A stretch of DNA of 64,000 nt from Aphrophora alni (Eukaryota; Arthropoda; Insecta; Hemiptera; Aphrophoridae). The notes under the pieces are model-generated. The model was not told the origin of the DNA. It searched no databases and saw nothing but the letters and a program-made list of their open reading frames with translations. Location of the stretch: contig OY740774.1 of assembly GCA_963513935.1 (NCBI GenBank), positions 24,819,949-24,883,948 on the forward strand, read 5' to 3'. Positions 11,283 through 21,655 of the stretch are shown in pieces (the stretch's first letter is position 1; each line of letters starts with the position of its first letter). The translations under genes and the position numbers were made by a program.

Positions 11283-13361
11283 GTATATAAAAACGAATAC
11301 ACCACGTTTATACAGTATAAATTTACTCTCGTTATTAATTAATTGTTTACCAGAAGCATAGAAGTGAAAAACAACAGCCTAGGGCCATGTGGGAAACTAA
11401 AACAATCTATAACCTAACAACAGAATCAACGCCTGAACTAGTCCTGAGCAGTCAAAATTGAGACTAAATAGTTTGATCAAATATATTTTTAGTCTTAGTT
11501 TGGACTGCTCAAGCCTAGTTTAAGACTTAAATCTAGGCCTGAGCAGTCAAAATTGAGACTAAATCTAGTCTTAGTTTTGACTGCTCAAGCCTAGTTTAAG
11601 GTTAAATGTAGGCTTCAGTAGTCAAAATTAAGACTAGATTTAGTCTTATTTTTGACTGCTCAGGGCTAGATTAACACCAAAAAACTAGGTTTAAGTAGTC
11701 AAAATTGTGACACACACATGTTTCAGTTAGTTTGTGACGTGATTAGTGTTCTCACACTTGTATTTAGTCCTAGTTTTGAGTGTTCAGGCATAGTTTAAGG
11801 CTAAAACATTGCTTCAAAAGGAAAAATTGAGACTAAGTGGTTTGATCACTTTTCTATTTAGTCTTAGTTGATGCTCAGGCTTAGTTTAGGGCACAAAATA
11901 GGCATCAGAAACCAAAATTGAGATGAGTAGTTTGATGTCGTTTGTATTTAGTCTTAGTTGATGCTCAGGCTTAGTTTAGGGCACAAAATAGGAATCAGAA
12001 ACCAAAATTGAGATTGAGTAGTTTGATCACGTTGGTATTTAGTCTTAGTTGATTGCTCAGGCTTAGTTTAGGGCACAAAATAGGCCTCAGAAACCAAAAT
12101 TGAAATTGAGTAGTTTAATCACGTTAGTATTTAGTCTTAGTTGATTGCTCAGGCTTAGTTTAGGGCACAAAATAGGCCTCAGAAACCAAAATTGAAATTG
12201 AGTAGTTTGATCACGTTAGTATTTTTTAGTCTTAGTTGATTGCTCAGGCTTAGTTTAGGGCACAAAATAGGTCTCAGAAGTCAAAATTGACACTGAATAG
12301 TTTGATCATGTTAGTATTTAGTCTTAGTTGATTGCTAAGGCTTAGTTTAGGTCACAAAATAGGCCTCAGAAACCAAAATTGAAATTGAGTAGTTTGATCA
12401 CGTTAGTATTTAGTCTTAGTTATTTGCTCAGGCTTAGTTTAGGGCACAAAATAGGTCTCAGAAACCAAAATTGAGATTGAGTAGTTTAAATCACGTTAGT
12501 ATTTAGTCTTAGTTGATGGCTAAGGTTTAGTTTAGGGCACAAAATAGGCCTCAGAAACCAAAATTGAAATTGAGTAGTTTGATCACGTTAGTTTTTAGTC
12601 TTAGTTGATTGCTAAGGCTTAGTTTAGGGCACAAAATAGGCCTCAGAAACCAAAATTGAGATTGAGTAGTTTAAATCACGTTCGTATTTAGTCTTAGTTG
12701 ATTGCTCAGGCTTAGTTAAGGGCAAAAAATACGTCTCAGAAGTCAAAATTGACACTGAATAGTTTGATCATGTTAGTATTTAGTCTTAGTTGATTGCTCA
12801 GGCTTAGTTTAGGGCACAAAATAGGTCTCAGAAACCAAAATTGAGATTAAGTAGTTTAAATCACGTTAGTATTTAGTCTTAGTTGATTGCTAAGGCTTAG
12901 TTTAGGGCACAAAATAGGCCTCAGAAACCAAAATTGAGATTGAGTAGTTTAAATCACGTTAGTATTTAGTCTTAGTTGATTGCTAAGGCTTAGTTTAGGG
13001 CACAAAATAGGCCTCAGAAACCAAAATTGAGATTGAGTAGTTTAAATCACGTTCGTATTTAGTCTTAGTTGATTGCTCAGGCTTAGTTTAGGGCAAAAAA
13101 TACGTCTCAGAAGTCAAAATTGAAACTGATTAGTTTGATCACGTTAGTATTTAGTCATTGTTTTTTCCGCTTAGGCGTAGTTTAACTAAGCCTTGTTTTG
13201 TTAGGTCATAGGTTTTTTTAAAAATTTCTAAACAATCCCCTAGGCTCTTGTTATTTAGCCCTAAGTTATTTTGGTGTTTTTATTTTTATGTTCTAGGTTT
13301 AAAACTTGATAACGAGAGTTGATTTATACTGTCGAAACGTCGTGCATTATTTTGAATATAC
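11283..13361. mobile_element. 2.08-kb element with terminal inverted repeats enclosing a satellite
   Basis: The left end from 11,283 (CAGTATAAATTTACTCTCG) is matched in inverted orientation by 13,300-13,361 (CGAGAGTTGATTTATACTG), with about three quarters identity over some 55 bp. A second matching block (AGCCTAGGG) lies further in on both sides. Nearly everything between is the 92-bp satellite, with no transposase frame. A relative of the left end stands alone at 31,538-31,660. This is probably a non-autonomous element whose inside expanded into tandem repeats. The class is unknown; no clear target-site duplication was found. Confidence 0.65.
11440..13195. repeat. Satellite array, about 92-bp unit, roughly 18 copies
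   Basis: The unit includes TAGTCTTAGTTGATTGCTCA, then GGCTTAGTTTAGGGCACAAA and CCAAAATTGAGATTGAGTAG. The period is 92 bp where measured (12,099 to 12,191). The leftmost units (11,440-11,670) show dyad symmetry: GAGCAGTCAAAATTGAGACT faces AGTCTTAGTTTTGACTGCTC. Units further right have lost the left half of the dyad. A variant with CAGAAGTCAAAATTG recurs at 12,276, 12,737 and 13,108, hinting at higher-order blocks of five and four units. Confidence 0.95.
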
Positions 13362-13446
13362 ACGAATGATGTCATATGTCCGATTATACTATATGAATAA
13401 TATTAGATTAATGATTTTTTTAAATTTCAAATATAGTTACAAATGA

Positions 13447-14290
13447 AGGGTGCAGGGGAAAAACCAACAGAGTCCAAAAATTTAAAAAAAATAGATTAAG
13501 ATGACAACCGATAGCTCATGATCTGTATTTTAACTTGGCAAAGCGTGCTGGTGAACAACCAACTCGGTCGCAAGTTATAGCATTAGAAAAGTATGTACCA
13601 CAGGGAAAGAAACAACTGAGTCCAGCTGATACTAGGAAACAAACAACATAGTCCACCAACAGCTGGACGTGGCGCATGCGCAGACAATTATGATTCTTGT
13701 TGGCTTTGCAGTCTGCTAGTTGTACATGTTTGTATCCATGCTTTTGTTCAGTTAACTGTAACTATATATTCCAATAATTATGATAGATAGTGAAATGCAA
13801 AGTAATGCCAGTGATAGTAGTTATGAAAACGTTTTTGTACATGAAGTGAAATCGGTCAGGAAACGTAGAAAGACTGGCAGGATGACTGAAATAATATCGC
13901 CGTTTTATTTTTTCAGAATCCGAAAACGTCAAGACTGACTTCAAGGTTTTAAAAATTTTATTTCAAAACAACCTCTTGTAACATATTACTTAGATCTTAA
14001 ATAAATACTTGCGACAATATACTTTGTTTTCAATTTGTACACCAAATCCAGGGGAAAAAACAATCGAGTCCACAACAATATATTTTTGTCCTAAAAAAGG
14101 TTATGGTTAGGAAAATTTGCCCTGACATATTTCCTAATAATCATGCTCACAAATGAACAAAAAGCAAGAATATGCATACTTTATGTATTTAAAAATTAAT
14201 TACCAAACACAAAAGCGTTTGAAAGTTTGTTTTCTTTCTCCTGTAAAAACATAGTTTTGTGACTCTGTTGGGTTTTCCCCTGCACCCTTT
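13447..14290. mobile_element. Non-autonomous DNA element with inverted ends and repeated internal end motif
   Basis: Left end GGGTGCAGGGGAAAAACC and AACAGAGTC at 13,447-13,474; right end at 14,262-14,290 is its reverse complement with at most a base or two different. Degenerate direct copies of the same motif (G-rich, A-run, ACAAC, then GAGTCC-like) lie inside at about 13,545, 13,598, 13,635 and 14,048. No transposase is seen. A perfect inverted repeat GTCCAGCTG/CAGCTGGAC encloses 13,618-13,667. Flanks show no convincing target-site duplication. Confidence 0.7.
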
Positions 14291-14794
14291 AAATATGAAG
14301 TTTTTAACTATCAAATTTACAACAGTTTGTACTTTTGTAAAGCCTCAGATTAAAACAAAAACACAAAACACCCTAAACGTTGAAGTTTTTGTTTATTTTT
14401 TGATTGATTGTAATCAGATTAAGAATATTGTTTATTAGTTCGATTGTGATACAAGTTATTTTCTATTGTAAATTGATGAGTCATGTGTTAGCAACGTGAA
14501 GTATTTAAAACTTGATTTTCAGCCTGTAAACGGAAGTGGTTAGAGGTAAGACCAAGTTTTAATTCCAGACGGAAACTCTCGTACTATAACTCCGCAAATC
14601 AATCTAACTTTCTGACAAGAGATTAGGGCGGTCTAAACTGTTGCTGTAATTTAACCTTATGTAGACAACAAGTCACGACTACTAGGAAAATGTGCAATAA
14701 ATAACTTCTATCTTAGAAAAGTATAATTTCATTACGCCACTACTTGAAAACTTGCAATCATAATTTGTAAATACACCCAATTAAAAAATTAGTT

Positions 14795-15180
14795 TACAGG
14801 CGCCATCATGTTACTTATCCAGCCCTATCATATGATTTAATTCATACAGACCACTAAATGTAATGCCTGAAAATTGGTCTCTTGAGCTTTTTCGGAATTG
14901 TTCAATTGTATTGATAAATCAATAGTTTGCAACATCACGAAAGTAGTGATGTAGAAAATTACAGGGTTCATAAAACCTGTGTAACAACTGATTAAACAAT
15001 CTTCTTACCCCTTGTTGTTCCACAGATTTTATGAACCTCATAATTGTGTATATCACTACTTTCTTGACGTCGTAGAACAGTCTCCACTCGCTAGGTTTGT
15101 ATTAGTGTCTCTGTCGTAACGAGGCTCGAAGCTGTAAATATGTAAAGGAGCTTTCACTCGCTACGCTCTTTTCAGTTATT
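14795..15180 (+). repeat. Dispersed repeat family C, copy 1, with internal inverted duplication
   Basis: Shares blocks with 23,100-23,345 (minus), 26,366-26,660 (plus) and 30,310-30,465 (minus): a TACTTATCCAGCCC start, ATTGTATTGATAAATCAA, GTTGTTCCACAGATTTTATG and CTCCACTCGCTAG near the end. This copy also has a ~55-bp segment (14,938-14,990) repeated in inverted orientation at 15,013-15,071, giving a hairpin not seen in the other copies. Confidence 0.7.
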
Positions 15181-15197
15181 TTTTTTTCTTTTTGTTT

Positions 15198-15390
15198 ATA
15201 AGGCGAAAAACTTTCGATCATATTCGCCTTAAAAATAGCATAAAATAGCTTAACCTCAGAATACTCTAATAGCTTCAGGGTCGGAAGAGAACAAAAGTTG
15301 GTCAAGAGAGACCTGATTGTAAAGATGAAATAGAGCTATCTAACACAAAACTACATGAAGAAAAGGTGTAGATTCAGCTAGGTCCGCCAT
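15198..15390 (-). mobile_element. SINE-A copy with AC microsatellite at its 5' end
   Basis: Well-preserved tail (AAGGCGAAAAACTTTCGATC then TTCGCCTT), body with GGGTCGGAAGAGAACAAAAG, and GGTGTAGATTCAGCTAGG. The 5' terminal palindrome has been replaced by an AC repeat (15,391-15,404). Confidence 0.85.
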
Positions 15391-15869
15391 ACACACACAC
15401 ACACATTATGTCTGAGCCCTGATGGTAAGGGAAAATTGAATGTTAATAAGACTTGTTACAAATTCGAATTGCGTTTTACAGTCGTATATAAAACTTATTT
15501 TTGTTGGAATTTCCTTTTAAGATCAGTTAAAAACCGGTGGTCGAACGATTTGGCGATTGCCATATACTATTCGCAAGTAATAAACTGTGTAAAAACATGG
15601 CTCAAACTTTCTCACACAAATACCTAATGAATGAAATCAACGAAGATTAGAATTTAAGCTGCTATAAAATAAAAACTGAAAATTAGGTAAACCGAATTGA
15701 TAATATTTTGCTCAAATGTAATCTGTAATTGCTCAATAGGGTTTCCAAAATGTCGGTTTGGATGTTTAGGATTAATTTTATTAATTTTTAAATCATTCAC
15801 GAATTCCGACCTACAGATTATCGAATAAATTTGAATCATATTCTTCAAATATCAATAATTTAATTTTTA
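15391..15869. other. No recognisable feature
   Basis: Short open frames on both strands have no recognisable motif. No repeat family match was seen apart from the AC run at the left edge. Confidence 0.4.
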
Positions 15870-16118
15870 TTGTTGTTTAAAGACAAAAAATCTCTCGGTC
15901 ACCATCGCTTTATAATAAAAGGAAGAAATGAATATACATTGAAGACCTTTAACTCTCGATTGTTCAGCGCCATGGTCGGAACTGAACAAGAGTTGATTAA
16001 AAAAGACCTGATAGGAAAAGTGAAAAGAGGGATCTATCCCAAAACTTCGTGAATAATGGTGTAGCCCAGCTAGTATCCTCCGGTATTGTCACACCAATAC
16101 TCACTATAAGTGAGGTCT
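15870..16118 (-). mobile_element. SINE-A copy, near full length
   Basis: Tail starts TTGTTGTTTAAAGACAAAAA; the body has CATGGTCGGAACTGAACAAG; the 5' end has GTCACACCAATACTCACTAT followed by AAGTGAG. Followed within 35 bp by an oppositely oriented tail at 16,150-16,195. Confidence 0.9.
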
Positions 16119-16149
16119 GAAACATTTTATTTAGTGACTTCTCTTTCAT

Positions 16150-16195
16150 CTAAGACGTCGATGACCAAGAGGTTTTTCGCCTTAAAAAACAAGAT
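16150..16195 (+). mobile_element. Isolated SINE-A/LINE-type tail, plus sense
   Basis: CGATGACCAAGAGGTTTTTC then GCCTTAAAAAACA, the hairpin tail alone. One of the few plus-sense copies outside the palindromes. Too short to tell a SINE tail from a LINE tail. Confidence 0.55.
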
Positions 16196-18004
16196 GAAAA
16201 TACATTATTCCACTGAGGTCTTATAGATTAGAAAAGTAGTTTTTTTGTTTGTGGTGTGCTCATCTACATTCCAAACTAGTGGACCTATTTTGATCAAATT
16301 TGGTATGTAGAGACAATAATATGTGCAAATTTTTATGTTTGGTAATCGTCTTAAAAATATATTTCCATTTATGACTGAACTGTGCGTTTCATAGCCTCAG
16401 GAAACCAAAAAATTTAATAGCAAAGTTATTGAACATTTAGCCGCTTTAACTCCCTTAATATTAAAGATAACATACAAACTAAACATTCAGAAGAAGCAGG
16501 TTGATAAACCAACCAAAATATGTAAAACAATACAGATCTATTTAAAAATTCCGTAAGGATATATTTTGTTAATTTTTTAACATTCTGTACATGAAATTAC
16601 ACTTTTAGGCAAGCCTGTTGGTACCTGAGACCAAAAACCTTTGAACGAGGGGTAGTTAGTTTTTCTAGCTCTACTAATTCCTGAAATATCAAGAAGTTTC
16701 CATATTTTTTACACGCCCTGTATTAAATAATAAAACGTAAATACTTGTTTCGCTTGTATAATAAACTCATCCTTAGCTAATATTATATTTGATAAAAATG
16801 GGATTAAAATAATAACAGTAATCAAAGTTCATTTCTTGCCTTTAACAGTTAAAATCACAAGTTAACAATATAACTATATTTTTAACTTGTGATTTTACAC
16901 CTCGATTTGAGTTGTTAATTTTCACATCACATTAAAATTTTAACGAATCAGTAAATACGAATTTGTGAAAATACGTCTCATTACAGTGCGAAGAACGATT
17001 TTCATTTTTACCTATAACTCATTGTTTGTTTTATAAATCTATGAGAAATTGAGAGCAATACGTTTTATTTGGGAACTCAGGGACTAAGTGTTAGCAAAAA
17101 TTGATCAAAATCGTTTCAACAGATTCTGAGAAAAGTCATGATTTTACTTAATACACATACTACGATACCAATGAACGCCACATACTATTAATGATTAAAA
17201 TATGTCTACCCATTTGAGCTGTGGAGCATTAAACAGATGACAGATATAATTTGGAAAAAAAGCACTATCGACTCGAGGGACGTAAAAACGGATATATCTT
17301 CAATACTCACTTGACTCATTACATAACCTTCATATGCTACGAATGTGTAAGAAAGGAAAAAGAAAATAATCATTACGGTAAAAAATGAAATTGTTAATAC
17401 ATAACCAATAAATAATAGCAATAACACCTCCAGCTGACGGAATAGAGTGAATTTCAATAGAATTTAGCTTGTAAACTAGATTTAACTTCTTGTATTTAAC
17501 AATTGTTTGTAAAATAATTGATCGGATAATGTTATGATGCTGGACCATTTGAAATATATTTTCTTTTATATCTTCTTATCTAGATCGATCAACTCATTTT
17601 GTGTATCTAAGAAATCATACAATATACAAATTGATAAAGAGCAGACCACAAAAAACGGCAGATATTTGCGTTCTATATCACCCAGCTTATCAGTTGCATG
17701 TACAGAATTACATTTAAAATAATCAAAACTGTCAAGTACGGTTGTATAATACAGATAAAATCTTTATACTTCCACAAATTATAAAGTTAATTTTGATTAT
17801 GTGCGTGTTTTCATAATATACACCAGTAAAGGTCCATATGTCATGAGTTTGGCTGCGTGTTACACACAACAATAATAATTTGTTTAATTTAAACAAATAT
17901 CTTAAAAAAAAAAACTTTGTATAAAATAAAATATTTAACGAGGCTGCTACAGTCACATATTTGTCAATGTTTTTGTAACTGATAAAACAGGTAGAAATTT
18001 AGAA
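16196..18004. other. Degenerate repeat-rich sequence, no gene
   Basis: Includes a stretch (about 16,260-16,440) in the style of insect transposon UTRs, a TACACGCCCTGTAT motif at about 16,713 that resembles an arthropod MITE end but has no partner, and a weak family E match at 17,090-17,260 (ends GATGACAGATATAATT, as at 54,157). The frames at 17,206-17,548 and 17,732-17,956 are low-complexity and judged spurious. Confidence 0.4.
16850..16897. repeat. Perfect 16-bp inverted repeat (stem-loop)
   Basis: TAAAATCACAAGTTAA at 16,850-16,865 is mirrored exactly at 16,882-16,897, leaving a 16-base AT-rich loop. No T-run or flanking gene makes it a terminator; it may be a small MITE remnant. Confidence 0.8.
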
Positions 18005-19330
18005 TAGGTTCAACCCTTGTGGTGAGTGTGATGAAATACATTAAAATTTATATTTAGTCTCCAATTATGCAAGTTAAGTGATATATTACACAATTTATGG
18101 CACTTTCCCAAAAAGCCCCTTATCAGAGCTGCAGTGGATAAAAACTTAAATTTTGATGCGGCGCCCATAAAGTTATTTCTACAATAGCGAGTGTATCTAA
18201 GGAATCTTCTGTACTTAGATCAATTGCAATCTCTAAATGAACGGCTTTCTTAGCGAAACCATGGTAAAACATAAATAAACTTTGACAGTTTTAGCGTTAC
18301 GTAACGTGTACATTTCGCATAGAATGAGTCTGGGAAATCAACACCTGTTTTCAGGAAAGGTTTATCTGGTGTAATCCTTTCTGAAGGCAAATCATCCATT
18401 AGCGGACATTTTTTAGACTATTTTGTTTTGAAACAATAACTTTAAAAATTCAAGAGCAGATAACACGTCTAGAGCAGAGTATGCAGCAATTTTGTTTTAA
18501 ATAGCGATTGTAAAACCTGTGATGCACAACGTAATTATTTTAAATGATAATAATTTATTGTCATTCGAGTTATGTGATTGTATTTGAGTAACAAAAGCGG
18601 ATGTTTGGTGTTGTATTGAATTCTGGCGTATTTACTCTCCCCACAAATCTAAGCATTTGATTTTTGTTTAAAAAAAGTTCAGAGTCGTTGATATTTTTTA
18701 GTACAAGATTTTTGAGCGCGTAGTAGTTTGATATCTTCTGTGAAATGAGTTTGTTGTACTGAGCAAATGATTTGAAGTTCAGCTGATTCCAGTTCTGTTT
18801 TTGAAAGAGGTTCAGTGTATTTTGTAATCTCAATTGTAGATTGATTTTAAAAATGAAATCAAAGTTCGTTTTAATGTTTTCCAATTTGAAATTTTTTTGA
18901 CTAAGTACCTCTCTTCTGTTGTAGGTAATTCTATGAGGAGGGCTTTTGTTCGGAGTTCTGGAACAATATTCAACCTGAGGTGTAGTCGGCAATTCTGGGA
19001 ATGAAAGTTTAAGCCAAAAGACCCCGACCATCACGATTCTTGCTTGGTTAATGAGAAAGGAAATATTGTACGCATGGCAAATCATCTGGATTGTTACTAT
19101 CTGGAGATATCCATTTCTTAATTATATGATTTGCTATATAAAATTACAATTTAAATTTAGGTGTTCTTATCCATGCTAAGGCGATGGTTGAATCAGACCA
19201 ATATCGTACTAGACTAATTTTGTGAGAAAATTGAATGAGCTGTGATTTAATTTGACTAATAAATGAGCTCTGCTTAGTTCCAAACACGAGCCCGAAATTC
19301 TTTAAAAAATATCTACGTCTCGTTTTGATA
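18005..19330 (-). pseudogene. BEL/Pao LTR retrotransposon pol relic (RNase H end and integrase)
   Basis: Several pieces of one pol gene follow in the right order on the minus strand. At 19,171-19,200 the frame reads WSDSTIALAW, the motif at the end of the BEL/Pao RNase H region. The 171-codon open frame 18,570-19,085 follows, with GVFWLKL near its start (the W-GP-WL position) and NKNQMLRFVGR near residue 140 (the usual RvgGR block before the integrase zinc domain). Then MDDLPSERITPDKPF (18,376-18,399 and on), TGVDF with the first catalytic Asp (18,329-18,348), KAVHLE (18,235-18,253) and FMGAASKF near 18,170. Stops and frameshifts break it between these blocks. The second catalytic Asp block (SDNGT) is not visible. 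No LTRs were found. Inactive. Confidence 0.85.
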
Positions 19331-19506
19331 TAAAAATGTATGTTTTTGTTTTGTTTTTATGGCCAACAATGCGAAGATAAACTATAGAAGAGTTACCCTG
19401 TTCCTTATCCAACTTTTTCTGAAGTTTTTTTTTTTTTAATAATTTTAAAATAATATATTTACTATTATATATATAAACTTTATTTAACCCGCTCCTGCAT
19501 TTTTTC

Positions 19507-19742
19507 TTTGTTGTTTAAAATCACAAAACCTGTCATCGTTGTAAAAAGACATTAAAATATCCCTAGCACTCGCACACTCCAGTTCCAGGATAGGCAGAGA
19601 ACACAAATTGGCTAAGGAAGATTTGATAGGAAAGATTGAAAGAGAGAAATCGAAAACAAAAGTAGGTGAAAAATGTGTAGGGTATAGGTTAGATACCTCG
19701 GAGTTGGCACACCCGTGCTCACTATAATTGAGCCAAGAGGGG
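19507..19742 (-). mobile_element. SINE-A copy, near full length
   Basis: Plus-strand landmarks: TTGTTGTTTAAAATCAC (tail), ATCCCTAGCACTCG, GATAGGAAAGATTGAAAGAG, GTTGGCACACCCGTGCTCAC. The tail hairpin is partly lost. The 93-codon minus frame over it (19,484-19,765) is incidental. Confidence 0.9.
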
Positions 19743-21092
19743 AGCGTAACTCCGGACTCTGACAAGGGAGTGTGGGTAGGTGAACTCCAGTTTCTTGTTG
19801 AGTAAATTAAAATGATTTAAAAAAAGTAGTAAACATTCCTTTTGAATTATGACCGGAGTAAACTCAAAATGGAGGTCAGTTTAAGATTTAAACTACTGTG
19901 ATTTAATGCTACTTTTAGATTAGTTTCTATTTACAGTTTGACAGTTTGAAAATTGTAATATGATCTGAAAGTACTATGGTAAGAAAAACTTTTAAAATGA
20001 ACAATTAGATTGTAATACCTAAGGCTTTATTTCGGTAAGATGAGTTTTTGTTAGAGATGAGGTTTTTTAAAAAAAAAAAACAGCTTCAGGAAGATAATTA
20101 AGGTTTGAGCTTTGTCACTGTGGATTCCTTAAACAATAGGAATAATTAATAAAATATAATTGGAATTTCTCTTAAGTACTGGGTGTTCATGGACATAAAA
20201 GACAATCTATACATTGTTTTAGCATTCTTAAGATCCTATTTTTAAAGGAGAAAATAATGTGGGTTATTATTGCCTTATAAAAGAATAAGAGGAATAGTTC
20301 ATAAATAACCCCCCCCCCCGGTCTCAGTGTAAGAGGAAAGATGATCCGACCCAAAACAAAATGAAAATTGTGTTGATCCAGTAATAGTTCCTCGGCATGG
20401 CTACAGTTGTACTAATGCATACGTGACGCCAATTACTATTTTCCCAAGGAGGGAATAAAATAAGTAGACTATATACACATATTAGAATTCAAAAAGTTAA
20501 GATGTTATATTAAAATTTAATTTTGTCTGAAACTTTATGATCACACTATATGTGAATTATAACAGCTATACTTTTTCAATAATCTTCTTCTTTTTTTTTT
20601 TTTTTTTTTATAAGACCAAATAATTATTTTGTATAGAGTAAAAATTACTACTCTTTCATTGTATTTTACGAAGAACTATAAAATATGTACAAAATTTAGA
20701 TAAATCGTGGCTCTAAATAGGCGTGCGACAAGATAGAGAGAAGTGGGTTAAACTCAAGGGAAATAAGATGTGTTGTATCCACTAGAGTATCAGCAAACAT
20801 TTGGCTAAATAAAACAGAGCCATCTTGTTGGTGTTTGGAAATCTACGTGAGAATAGTATCAATAAGAACATTTACTCAAATAAAATAAATATCTTGCGTA
20901 CATGATACTCCCTACGTAAATTAAATATCTCTTACAAATTAAATACCTTACTTAAATTAAATGCCTTATTAAAAAAATCAAAACTTTAATTAAATCAAAT
21001 ATTCACTTAAATAATATCTGTTTTTATCTAAAATCGTCTTAAATTAAAATGTCATGAAAATATTAACGAATTTCTCAATGCAAATTTTATCC
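19743..21092. other. No gene; homopolymers and AT-rich degenerate repeat
   Basis: A C run at about 20,310, a T run at about 20,588-20,609, and an imperfect ~20-bp repetition of AAATTAAATA(T/C)CTTAC at about 20,915-20,970. No coding motif. Confidence 0.5.
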
Positions 21093-21338
21093 TTGTTATT
21101 CAAAGACACCCTCTCTGTCATCATCGCGTTAAAAAAAAAGAAAGAAAAGAACATAAAATAAAGTTCCTTAGCACTCGGATACTCTTATAGCGTTGGAGTT
21201 ACAAAAGAACAAGGGTTGCTCAAGAGACATCTCATAAAACAAATGAAAGAAAGAGATCTAACCCAAGACTACATGAAGGTGTAAATCCAGCTAGGACCCT
21301 CTGGATTACCACGACTGACTCACTATAAACGGGTTCTC
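21093..21338 (-). mobile_element. SINE-A reference copy, near full length (about 245 bp)
   Basis: Read in sense (minus) from 21,338: a start near the terminal palindrome, then TGGTAATCCAG (10 of 11 to the Pol III A box TRGYNNANNNG), about 40 bases, GGTTAGATCTC (near the B box GGTTCRANYCC; other copies read GGTTAGATCCC, 10 of 11), CAACCCTTGTTCTTTTG, GAGTATCCGAGTGCTAAGG, TTTATTTTATGTTCTTTTC, and a 3' tail whose two halves (AAGGCGA and TCGCCTT in better copies) form a hairpin, then CAA-rich sequence. No open frame. These traits suggest a tRNA-derived SINE. The promoter boxes are near-matches only, so the tRNA origin is inferred. Confidence 0.85.
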
Positions 21339-21482
21339 GCTAAAATTGTTAGTTATTTAATCTCCTTACACCAGAGACCATTACATACACCATAAATATC
21401 AAAATAAAGTTTCACTGATAAAATTAAGTTTTGCTGAAACATTTTTCTACGATGAGAAGGATAAAACCACTACTAAAACTAA

Positions 21483-21655
21483 ACTGTGCAGAAACATTGT
21501 ACACAGTTTCTCACTCACGCATCTTCAAAACCTAATAAAAACTAACTACACCTAATCTTCATCAAAAATGTCATTTCTGTAGTAGTCAATTAAAAAGTGA
21601 AAATGAATCATGGACCTTTGGAAAATATATTTATAAATAAGGGCCTAAACCTGAT
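21483..21655 (+). repeat. Dispersed repeat family B, copy 1
   Basis: Blocks shared with 24,240-24,417, 28,345-28,592 and 36,110-36,325: TTTCTCACTCACGCATCTTC, TCATTTCTGTAGTAGTCAAT, AAAGTGAAAATGAATCATGG and ATATATTTATAAATAAG. Confidence 0.75.

Noticed and set aside
17206..17457. Hydrophobic 83-codon minus frame that could pass for a membrane protein.
   Set aside because: Hydrophobicity follows from T-rich composition; no start context, splice structure or family motif was seen.
16196..18004. A possible MITE end TACACGCCCTGTAT at about 16,713.
   Set aside because: No inverted partner could be found within a reasonable distance.
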